This document shows, piece after piece, positions 41,901-53,900 of a stretch of 64,000 nucleotides of DNA (position 1 is the stretch's first letter; each line of letters begins with the position of its first letter). This stretch comes from Symbiodinium natans. Its lineage: Eukaryota; Sar; Dinophyceae; Suessiales; Symbiodiniaceae. Location: contig CAJNDS010000470.1 in NCBI GenBank assembly GCA_905221605.1, positions 64,001 to 128,000 of the forward strand, read 5' to 3'. A model generated the notes under the pieces. The model did not search any database. It was not told where the DNA came from and was given only the letters and a program-made list of their open reading frames with translations. Made by a program: the position numbers and the translations under genes.

Positions 41901-44900
41901 TTAGGGTCCATCCAGGCGAGGACCCTGCGCAAGCCTGCCGCAAAAGGGTTTACGGCTTAGGGTTTCGGCAGTCCGGAGAATCAGATTCCCTGGAGTGATT
42001 GCGGGGGCGGGTTTGTATCACACATGCAGCTGGTGAGATTGTCCGGAGCCCAATCTTCAAAAGGGTTTAACTACATAGGGTTTAAACTTAGGGTCTCGGT
42101 TGGGATTTAGGAGTTCCAGATTTCGATAGAAGAGGTTCAGGAAAGTGGGATTTTGCAGAGTGGGCTGGGAGGTTGCTGGGGCTTGTGATGGTAAAAGGGT
42201 CTCCGGAGATTCTCAGGTTGCGCTTTGAGACTGGGGTTTCGGGCTTGGGACGAGGATGAAAAGCACAGTAGATGTGGCTAAGCATAGCATTGATTTTGGT
42301 TAGGGGCTCAGGAAAGAGGTTGCAGAGGCTGTTCGTGTCGCGGCGTCGGGTGTCCGTGTCTCCGTATGTGTGTGTGTGTGGGGGTAATAGTAATGATAGA
42401 AGCCCCCATGCATGACAACTTGGGTATCATGGTTCTTGCTCAAGTCCGCACCTTTGGTCATCCCTAAGCCCTAAGCCCTAAGCCCTAAGCCCTAAACCCT
42501 AAACCCTAAACCCTAAACCCTAAACCCTAAACCCTAAACCCTAAACCCTAAACCCTAAACCCTAAACCCTAAACCCTAAACCCTAAACCCTAAACCCTAA
42601 ACCCCAACCCCAAACCCGACCAGGAGAGCGAAGACTGCCTCTACGCGAATGTCTGGGCCCCCAAGGCCTGGAGCCCAGGGCCTTCGGGTTTAGGGTTTAG
42701 GGTTTAGGGTTTAGGGTTTAGGGTTTAGGGTTTAGGGTTTTAGGGTTTTAGGGTTTTAGGGTTTTAGGGCTTCAGGGCTTCAGGGCTTTAGGGTTTTAGG
42801 GTTTTAGGGTTTTAGGGTTTTAGGGTTTTGGGGTTTTAGGGTTTTCGGGTTTTCGGGTTTTAGGGTTTTAGGGTTTTAGGGTTTTAGGGTTTTAGGGCCT
42901 TAGGGTTTTAGGGTTTTCGGGTTTTAGGGTTTTAGGGTTTTAGGGTTTAGGGCCTTAGGGTTTTAGGGTTTTCGGGTTTTAGGGTTTTAGGTTTTTAGTG
43001 TTTTAGGGCTTTAGGGTTTTAGGGTTTTAGGGTTTTAGGGTTTAGGAGTTTCGGGTTTAGGGGTGCTTTGCTCCAACAATTTGGGGAACGCTTGTTAGGG
43101 GGTGTAGAAGGAGAAGCCAGCTGATGGTGTAAGGAAAACAGGGACGGAGCGACGGATTTGGCGTTGCCGGGGCTCAGCGATAGACACTTCCTAGATGCTT
43201 CGGCAGTCCACCATTGTGCGTTCGAGCCAGGGTGCGCCCCCTCGCAATAAGCCTTCTATGTAGGGTTTATGGTTTAGGGTTTAGGGTTGAGGGGCAAGCA
43301 GAGCCCACTACCACCGCAACAGCCCGAATGACGACGCATGGGAGGAAGCGAATAGCTTATGCTGTTCACGAAGCAAGAGAAGCCAATTTCGGGGTCGGAA
43401 TAACTACCAATAGTACTTGTGGTCCCTTTGCAATGAAACAATAGTAACCCCCGATATTCGGATGTTCCCCCTTATACTAACAGTCCTTAGTTGGGATTAT
43501 AGTACCCCTATTAGGAATCCCTATTGGCCCTATTAAGGACTGTTAGTATAAGGGAGAACATCCCAACCCCAATACCCTATTTTAATCATTAAGGCACGTA
43601 TATCAGGCAAAAAGCAATGACCTCCTTCCAGTGGTGGTTTGGATCCACGGAGGCCAGGGTCCTTTTTGGGGTTTAGGGTTTAGGGTTTAGGGTTTAGGGT
43701 TCAGGGTTTAGGGTTTAGGGTCCTGTCTTGAGATGTTCATGTTTCGGGGAGTTGAGGCGAGTCTGATCCAGCGGTGGGGCGGAGTAGAGCTGAAGAAATT
43801 TGAGCTGAAGCTAGAGATTCTAAGGATGGGAAAGTGCATCTAGTACGTTTTTGAAAAGCTACATGTGTATATATATATATATATAGAGACTCATTTTACA
43901 TTGTGTGTGTGTGTATATGTATACGGGTATGGAACAGAATGTGTATGCATGCACATGTACATATACATAATATATATGTATAGAGAGAGAGAGAGACATA
44001 AAAGGCCTGTATTCATCTATGTATGTATGAATGTACGCTTGACCCCCCCCCCGGCCCCCCCCCCCCCCCCTCCCCTCGCCCCTCCCCGATGGACCAATCG
44101 CGGAATTGAAAAAATGCATGGAAAATGCAAAGTGCCCAAACTTCCATCTTGTCCAAATTCCCCACCCTCGGTGTGGGGTTGTTAGCTTTTAAATTCAACT
44201 CTTCTCCTCGCCCGGAACTCTTCTCCTCGCCGAGTCTACTCCTCGCTCATCCCTGGAGTGCCCAACCCCAAAGTGTCCCTGGAGTACCCAAGTCTAGAGT
44301 GTTCTGGGAGTGCCCAACCCCAGAGTCTCCCTGGAGTGCCCAACCCCAGAGTCTCCCTGGAGTGCCTAACCCCCGGAGTGCAGAGTCTCCCTGGAGTGCC
44401 AACCCCAGAGTATCTCTACCAGGAGAGGGTGGGGATAATGTGTTGTTTCTTTTTTTGCACGTGTGTACATTTCCCAAAGCAGAGCAATGCTCACTCGACC
44501 CTCAGCCTTCTGCGCCCAGATATTTCCTCCATCCAAGCTGACGTACCTTGCAAGGAAGGCTGAAACTGACGCAAGCCCGACACCCAAAACCCGAAAACCC
44601 TAAACCCTAAACCCTAAACCCTAAACCCTAAACCCTAAACCCTAAACCCTAAACCCTAAACCCTAAACCCTAAACCCTAAACCCTAAACCCTAAACCCTA
44701 AACCCTAAACCCTAAACCTTGCCGTGTGAGAGTCGAAACCCTAAACCTTAAACAATCCGAAGCAAACTCAAGCTGCCTGGTGAAGGTGGCTTTGTCAAGC
44801 GGAGTGGCTCCTATCCCAGCTTCTGGGGCGATGCGTGCCGCGGCTTCAGGGTCTAGGGTTTAGGGTTTAGGGTTCAGGGTCTGAATGTCCTGGGCCCCCA

Positions 44901-47900
44901 AGAGTTTAGGGTTTATATAGGATGTAAGGTTTAGGGTTTCGGGTTTAGGATTTAAGGATTAGGGTTTAGGGTTGAGGGTTTTGAGGGCTTCGGATTCAGG
45001 GCGGAGGGTGGAGAATGCATTTGTTACAGCTTGAGATTCGCAGCCTCTTTCTGCAGAGTTTTGCTACCTTTGTGCTCGGACGCCGATGGCCTGAAAGCAC
45101 GAAGTTCCCTAAACCCTAAACCCTACTCCCGAGCTGAGAATGTAGAGGCGTTGGAGCTTAGATTTGAGCTGAGGTTCGTCACAGACCCGGGGGCTCCGGC
45201 GATCCTTGTGACTTTCAACTACCGCCACTTGTTGCGGGAGTTTCGGGTTTAGAGTTTAGGGTGTAGTGTTTAGTGATTAGGGTTTCAGCTCCTGGTTCAA
45301 AAGGGTTTAGGGTTTGGGGTTTAGGGTTCTCTTTCTGTGGCGGTGTAGGATATGTGGACGGGATCGCGACACTCCTGTCAACGGGGCTCTGCTTTGTCGA
45401 TCCCAAAACAGGGAAAGGCGTGTCATGAGACAGATTCTAGGGCCCTAAAACCCTCAACCCTAAACCCTAGACCCCAAACCCGAAACCCTGATCAATCAAA
45501 AAGGCACTGATAACCCTAAACCCTAAACCCTGAACCCTGAACCCTGAACCCTGAACCCTAAACCCTAAACCCCAAACCCAATGTAGAAGCCCTCGAAGGC
45601 CCAGGAAGACACAAAGTCGAAATCTCTAAGGGTGGTTGGGGCCTTAATAAGCCAATTAGGGTTTAGGGTTTAGGGTTTGGGGTTTGGGGTTTAGGGTTTC
45701 GGGTTTAGGGTTTAGGCGGTTTATCTTGGGTATTTTTATGGGCCCTTAATATGGTCCCGAACCTGCTTCAAAGGGTTCTTATGTATTGACCCTTAATTTG
45801 TATAAGGTATATTTGGGGTTATGTGGGGTGCCCTTTTTAAGGGCCCATCCTAGGAAAACCATGTAACTACCCTAAAAACCCTAAACCCTAATATAAGGGA
45901 TCCCCTTTTAAAAGGGCCCATACTAAGGAAGCATGTAACTACCCTAAGAAGGAACCCTAAACCCTAAACCCTAAACCCTAAACCCTAAACCCTAAACCCT
46001 AAACCCTAAACCCTAAACCCTAAACCCTAAACCCTAAACCCTAAACCCTAAACCCTAAACCCTAAACCCTAAGCCCAAGGTCTGGGAATCTTCGGCTTCT
46101 TCTCCTGGGCGGGGACGCTGGCGAACCTCGGGTTCAGGGATCAGCAGCTCCTACTCCGCCACCCGGCCGTGCCAGGGGTAGGGGGGAGTTTAGGGTTTAG
46201 GGTTTAGGGGTTTGTGTGTTTTAGGGTTTCAAGCACGTTTGGGTTTAGGGTTTAGGGTTCCAGGCAGGGAGTGCAGCAGTCCTAGCCGTAAAAAAAGTGT
46301 TTGGGGGTGTGGGCTTTATGGTTTAAAGCCTGTTTGAGTTCAAGGGCCTATGGGGCAGAGGGGGCTTTCGGGCTGCAGGTCTACGAGGTTTAGAGGGGTG
46401 TAAGGTGAAGGGCTAAGGATATAGAGGCCGGAGGGTGTGGGGGTTCTGTGCTGCAGGCTTTGTTTTTGGATACGGCTTTCCGTTCACAATTTCGGGTTGG
46501 GAGGGCAGAGTCTGAGATTTGCGATGAAACAGCCCTAAACGCAGAAGCCTCAAAGCGACCGATCACCAGGCCAGTGAAAGCTCATGTCCCCCAACCCTAA
46601 ACCCTCAGCCCTAAACCCTAAACCCTAATCATAAGCCCGACTTGCATCCGGATCCCCAAGAAGGTCATTCCATGAGTCTGTTGCAGCCATCCGGGGCCGA
46701 AAGCTGCAGAAGTCTTCCTCCCTACTTAGAGGTTCATGGGCAGGGTTTAGGGTTTAGGGTTTGGGGTTTAGGGTTTAAGGTTCAGGGTTTAGGGTTTAGG
46801 GTTTAGGGTTTAAAGGTTAGGGTTTAGGGTTTAGGGTTTAGGCTATATGTATGTGAGCTATACTGATACTCCTCCTTAGGGTACTTTTAACCCTGCTTAT
46901 AACTACCCATGCACCTCCAAGTACGCCCTAGACCCGCTGCGGACTCCCAGGTTGGGTACAAGAGAACATCCAAGCTTTTGGTGGGGACGCTGTGGGCTGA
47001 ATTCGTGTCCTCGCTGGGGGAGGGGAGTCGGGTGGGCGTGTACGGATGAAAGGTGATACGGGGGCCTTAAAAATCAGAATAGGGTTTTGGGGGTTTGCTG
47101 TAGTATAAACATGAAGGGATTATCAGGGAAGACTCTTTTCTAATTATTCCGACCTGGGCACAAAATTGGTGAGGGTCAAGAGCTAGGGCTTGCGAGTGTA
47201 GGCTCCCAAGTTTTGAAGCCAGGTGCGAGTTTGGGCGCAGAGTTCCCGCAGCCAGCGTCCCCTTGTGAGATTCTGAGGCGAACAGGTTCTGCTGAGATGT
47301 CCTGAGCACCCCTTTCATGATCTTATCCTAGGTAGGATAAGGGGGACCCTTAAAAGGGAACCCCTTCTTAACCCTCTTCTGGCCCTCTTAAACAAGGACC
47401 TTATTCAGAGGGTCTATATCCCCAAGGGTCCCCCTAATCCTATCCCCTATCTTAATGAAGTCTTACAGAAGATGAGCCGCCCGCCCTTTCCCAGCAAGCA
47501 GATCCTGGGCATGCCCCTTGAGATGTCTAGCTACCTAAACCCTAAACCCTAAACCCTAAAACCCTAAACCCTAAACCCTAACCCTAAACCCTAAAACCCT
47601 AAAACCCTAAACCCCTAAACCCTAAACCCTAAACCCTAAACCGGCTTGACGGCTTCAGGCTTTTGAGCTAGAGCCTCGGGCTCAGTGACACAGCCATCGG
47701 CAACCCGGCGGTGTCAACTCGTCTGCTGCCTTCCGAGGATCCCAGCCGAGTGTTGCTGATGGGGCAGTCGGCGGGAGCCATGTCCCTCGGACGGGTTTAG
47801 GGTGTAGGGTTTAGGGTTTAGGGTTTAGGGTTTAGGGCTGGATTTTGGGGGGATTTCTTGGAACGCATCAGATCCCACATGAGGGATCCTTATCGGGACC

Positions 47901-50900
47901 TCATGAGTCAAGGGTCTTTCTTGGAAGACAGTAATCTCTGAAGCTCGCATTTAGCGGTGTGGGCTTTCGTTCTGAGGCGGCCGTAGCTTTGCAGCTCACA
48001 TGATCCGACGCACCCTGAGCCCACGATCCTCTACTTTTGCATCTTTGGGCCTTGGTTTAGGGTTTAGGGTTAAAAGTTAAAAGGGTTTAGTTCAACCTGC
48101 GCACGCCGAGACATCGTGGATTTTGGGCTTAAATTTCAGCGCGCCCTCCGCGCGGTTGCGCTTTCCCGCACGATGAGAACGTCCGTGCCAGGGCATCCAT
48201 GCTCGCACACCTGCAGCCCCCCCTTTGCCCTGCTGCTTTCAGCACGCGCGGCCGTCTCTGTGCATTCCGGTGAGTCGTTTTCACGCACGCACTTTTCTCC
48301 TGGAAAAAAGGCAACATTCGAGCTCTTTCGGGAGGGGTTTGTTCAGCATGAAGGAGACCTTGAAAACTTGTTGATTGGGCTTGGGCCTCTGGGTTCCATG
48401 GTGCAGCCTCGGGCATGCATAGGGTTAGGCAACTCTAAACCCCTAAGCCCCAAAACCCCAAAACCCTAAACCCTAAACCTCTCTTTCATAGTGTGTTCTT
48501 TCGCGCGCCACCCCACCCGACGCGTTCCTACGCTAAAATGCAACTTTTACAAAAACAGCATCCCAACATAACCCCTAATTGCTCTTGCCCTGAACCACGA
48601 ATCTTTCGGTATTTACGAGGTTTTTGCAGTTGCCGGAAACCCCGGCCAAATAAGACGCGCGGTCTGAGCAGGGTTTTGGGTTTTTGCGGCCCTCGCGGAT
48701 CCCGAAGAAGGTCTGTCCTGTGTCACATCGCAGCTCCTGGTTCCGTGGGCCTCTTCCACAAGGCAAGGCGCCTGTACTTCGTGTGTTAAGGTCCCAAAGA
48801 GCCCACTACACCATAAAGATGTAGCTTACATCACTGTGGGTCCCTATACGGTTTAAGAGAACATTTCCTGAATTATGGGGTTTTGAAGATCCCTAATTGG
48901 CCACGAACTCGTTGAACTCCAAATCAGCCAGAAGAGGCGTTGAACTCTGGAGATTAAGGGCGCTTACTCACTGTACCTACAACTGTACTTATAACCGTAT
49001 TAGGGCACTTAAGCGGCTTATAATAGGTGGGTTACAAGTACAGTTACAATTAATTCCTTAATAAGTACCATGAACTCTCCTTTTACTGTCCTTTTCCGTA
49101 CCCTTTCGCTCCAGGCCATGGCGAACTCGCCGGTGGGGCTGTACTACCGCAGCAACTCGGATAAACCCTCGAACCCAACACCTACACCCTGAGCCCAAAA
49201 ACCCACAACCCTGAAAAACCCTAAACGCTGAATTCCAAACCCTATAGAGCCGAAGCTTCCCCAAGGTTCCCCAGGCACCCCCATGTACGCCCCCTTAAGG
49301 ACCCTAGAATTGCTGGAGGCTTGGGAGTGTTGGGCTCGGTCTTAGGCCCTGGGACATTGTGTGGATTTTGCAACGGTTGAGCATGCTATCATGGGTTAGG
49401 CTGCGAGTTAATCGAGTTTCTGAGATGAACGAGTCGGGACTTCTGGGGCTTGAGATTGTTGGCTTTCGGGCGCTCAGTGTTTCAGATTTGGGATTGCAAC
49501 GGATTTCTGAGCTTAGGCGCTGTACAATACAAGATTCCAACACAAGTTTGGGGCCAAAGGCCACAGAGCCCTAAGTAAAACGGTAGACTCTGGAAATCTT
49601 ACTTGGAGGTTCATGGGTAGAAGTAGGGTTACAGCTACCATACTTGTAACGCTACTTGTAACTACCCATGCACCTCCCAGTACATCTCCTGTGCCCAAGC
49701 TCCTTTCGCTTCTGCTAGCAAGGCAGACCCGAGAACGATGAGTTCGCCGGATGCTTACCGGGAGGGTGGCTCATATGACCCCTTACTCGGCTGTCAGTTG
49801 TGCTTCGCTGAGCGGATGTATTGGGAGTGCTGAAGCCGTAAATCAGAAGTGAGAGCTTTTCCACGGCATCCGATGGTCAGAGAGTGCGCATGTCCTCTCG
49901 TCATTGAGGTTCGATCGGTGGCCAGCGCCGTGCTTTGCTTGGGGGCCAACGCCGAGCCCTCAGACGAAGGTAGCGCGCGCAGTACATGGTTCGAGTTTGG
50001 GAGCTCTTTGATACCCTGCAAAAAGAGCGGTCCATTGAACAAGGTTAAAGAGGCCCCTTGAGAAACACAAAAATGTAAGTTAAGGAAGGAATCGATCACA
50101 ACTCCTAAGTGGGGATCCCTCTACCCTAACCCTACGGGCGTGTATTCCTCAATCAATAGACTCGAGGGTTCAGGGTTTATAGTTTAGGGTTTAGGGTAAC
50201 TCAAAACCCTTAACCCTGAAGCACTCTGCGATCTTGGCTCAAGGCACAGGTTGTGTCCGCTAGCCGGCAAGATACCTCAACGCATCATCAGTAGTTACCC
50301 CTACTGTATATGCAGACTTAACTGCCTCACCCTAAACCCTAATCCTAAACCCCAAACCCTAAACCCCAAACCCTAAACCCTAAACCCTAAGCCCTAAACC
50401 TCTCATTTCAGGGCCCCCTCAACTCAGAAGAGGGGCTAACCTGGTAGTTATCGTCCGAAGCATGCTTCGAGCTAGGCTGTCGTGTGCGCAGTGGGTGCCT
50501 TAAACGTGGGAGTTTAGGGTTTAGGGTTTAGGGTTTAGGGCCATACCATGCATTCTACGCCTAGTCCTCCTGAGTATAAGGCAGTTTGGGTTATAGATTT
50601 GTGGATTTTCTCCTTGAAATTCCTCTAAGAACAGCTCTGCAAGCAGAGTCTTCGGATAATAACTCCGCCTGTAGCTTCTGCCATGTCCCAGAGGCAGCGC
50701 TTGCGCCGGCATGCTGGCAAGTACCATCGCCTCGCCCACAAGTCGACGGTGATCAGCAAGTATTCCGCCAAAGCCGACGATTTCGGCAAGGCGGACCTGC
50801 GCAAGCACGCTGCCCATGTGGCGGCCTGGATCGCGTATGGCCCAAAGGGCCGAACTCCAGAGACCGATGTGCTCAAGCTCCTCAGAAAATTCATGGGGCA

Positions 50901-53900
50901 ACTGGGGGGTGGCCCCCTACCTGCTCGCTTGAGGGAGGTCCTGCCAGACGTGCAGGAAGCGCTTCGGTCAGTCCCCCAACCATCAGCTCGGGTCGATGAG
51001 GGTTGGACGCGGGCAGCACACGAGCTCCGAAGGAGCCTTCAGAAGTTCCGCTGCTGCCGTGGGCCAGTGGAGAAAACGTGCACCGCAAGGGTGAGCAAGG
51101 AAGGTGCGCGAGACACAGTTGTGGTGTCCGACATGTCGGACATGTCGGACAATGACCTGGCTGATGCGCAACACGACCACGCTTTTGATGCCACTGACGC
51201 CAGAGATGCCGGTGATGGCAATGCCATCATACAAGTAGAGGCTGACGCTGCGCCGCCTGCGCACGACCAACATCTGCAGCTGTTCAGCAAGATAAACGAG
51301 TGGGGATTCTTGGATGAAGCCCAGCGGCTGGAGCGACTTGAGCAAGTGGAGGCCATGGCAAAGCGTCCACGAAGGAGCCTGGATCAAGCGGAGCTTGCTG
51401 AAGCCATTAACGTGGTTGTTGCAGCGCTCTCGCCCCCTCGCAGACAGCGGCTGCAACAAGAGGCTGAAGCAGAAGGAGTTGATTCTGAATGCGCAGAGGT
51501 GCCTGACTGCCAGAAAAATAGTCAGCTCGTCGGCCTGCAGCGACGACTGCGGTCGTTGTTGCTTGAAGCGTTGCGAGCATGGCGATTGAGGCGCTTCGAT
51601 TGCCAGGCCATTGAGCATGTCTTGGAGCATGTCCAAGGCAAGATCAGCAAGTTTGAAGACAATGTCGGAGAGATTCAAGGTGCGGCCGCTGGAGAGGTTT
51701 GGGTGAGCATCAAGCAGACAGTCGATGAGCTGCTGCAGAGGGCAGAGGCTGGGCCATCCATGCCTGAAGCGCAGCGTACCAACTCGGCCGCGCATCGTTC
51801 CAAGAACGCAGGCGCTCTCAAGGGACGGCTGGAGCGCCAGAGCGGCATCCAAGGAATCCACTGGAGCAACGCAAAATCAGCCTGGACAGTCTCCCGCCAG
51901 GAAGCTGGCAAGCAGCGGCAAATTAACTTTTCCATCGCGGAGTTCCTGAAGCAAGGCCTTGGGGAGGAGGAGGCCGTTGAGGCCACCTTGCAAAAAGCCA
52001 AGGCATATCGCGAGGAGCTGGTGCGCCAGGGAAAGATGCAGCCATCAAAGCCAAGTACGGGCAAGGCGTCCCAGAGCCTGGTGAGGGGAGTCTCCTTTGA
52101 CGAGAGGAACAATTCCTGGAGGGTCCGGCTCCTTGATCCAGCGACAGGGAAGTTTTTAAATGGCGGCTCTTTCAAGAACCAAGATGAATCCGAAGGCAAG
52201 GCCCGGGAAATGGCCCAGACAATGGGGCTTCCAGCTGAGAGGTCTGTCGTGCCTGTGCAGAAGCTCTCGGAGCTTCCTCGCTTCGCACCTTTGGGATCAC
52301 AGAAAGGCATCATTTGGAGGGTCGGTGAGCAATGTTGGTATGCTGATGGGAGGTTCCACGGAGTTCGGCGCACCATGAGATTTAGGCCCAAAGACGGCTC
52401 GGAGGCGGCGGTGAAGAAGGCTTGGACAGAGGCCGTGGCATGGTACGGGGAGCAAGACGATGAGAAAAGTCAGTCAGCCGCGAAGAACCCTAAACCCTAA
52501 ACCCCCTTTTCTGCTGCTTGCTTTGGCCGATGCCAGGTGGGTTGAGCGGGTTGCTTGGATTTCGGGTTCCTGAAGAAGCTTCAGAAAGTACTGCGCTTGC
52601 CGATGGGCTGATAGCTGGGGGGCACAACTGGTTCGTTAACTACGTCTGTTTTGTACCGGGTGTGTAAGATAACCACACTGGCCTAAACAAATTCCTGTAT
52701 CGCGCCTATGCTGGGTCCATTGTTTATGGTTTGGGTCCTGGGAGGGAATGGAGGCTTCCTAGAAGAAAAAAGAAAATGGACCAAATCCTATGCGTGGCTG
52801 CAGAGCTCAAAAGCAACGACTCCAGGGTTTAGACCTCGGCCGTAGCAGTTCCCTACTAGTTTGACGCCAAACAGGTGCATATACTTGAAAGAAGGACCTT
52901 GCAAATTTCCCCAATGTTTCACGCACAACAGGGGAATATACTTGACTACACATTGAAATCCCCCATTAGCTTGAAGCAAAACAGGACCCTACAATTTCGA
53001 AGTCCTCAATAGCTTGACCCAACACAGGAATTGCAACTCCCCAATATAGCTTGAAGCAGCAAGACTCTGTGAAGTGCAACTCCCTTAGCTTTTTGCAAAG
53101 AAGGACCCTACAAATTGCAGTTCCCCAATAGCTTAAAGCCAAGAAGAACCTTACAAATCGGAATGCCAATGCAAAGAAGGACCCTACAAATTGTCATCCC
53201 CGAATGGCTTGACGCAAAACAGGACCCTACAATTTCGAAGCCCCCGCGAGCTTGACCCGCCAAAGGCTTGGCCAAACTATTTAAGAAAATAGAAAGTTGT
53301 TTCGGCCAAACCTTCTTTAAAAAAAAAAACCTCCGCCGGTTTTATGGTAGGACAGAGCTGAGGTCACCTCATGTCTTCTCCGGCGACCGGCTTTCGCCCT
53401 TCGCGACGCTGACATCGCGCCGCTTGCTGTTGCTTCAGCGGTGGGAATGTTTCGGACTAGGATTTAGGGTAAAACATCATGTAACAGAAGTTTAGGGTTT
53501 AGGGTTTATATGGCTTAGGGCCTAGCATTCGCTTGATTGAGCGGGTTAGGGGCAGGAGCTTGAATGTACCCGTAAGGCCTAGGGTATGGAACCGATGCAT
53601 CAGTGCTGCATCAGTGAATTCACTTCGTCTTCGTTCTCACCTTATAAATCCTGCGTGCTTCACTTGTTTCACTCGTTCATTACCTATTAATGGTGTGTTC
53701 ACTCCCTGTAAAGACCCTTTCTATGAGCAGGTTGAACGGCGGACAAGAGGGCAAGGTCATGCGTCCTTTGTTTTACACCCGGAAAACCCTTGAAAAGATG
53801 GAAACTGATGCAAGAACTGGGTGAGCAATGTGAACACACGCCCTACTAAGACTCATGCATCTAGTTCTAGCTCCAGCGGTAAGACTCATGAAAAGACGAG

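Noticed and set aside
44250-44415. Possible CRISPR-like array of direct repeats
   Set aside because: Units are contiguous imperfect repeats without unique spacers; an ordinary minisatellite in a eukaryotic intron.
51675-52391. 238-codon frame on the minus strand
   Set aside because: Antisense of the AP2 gene; the plus frame has recognisable domains.
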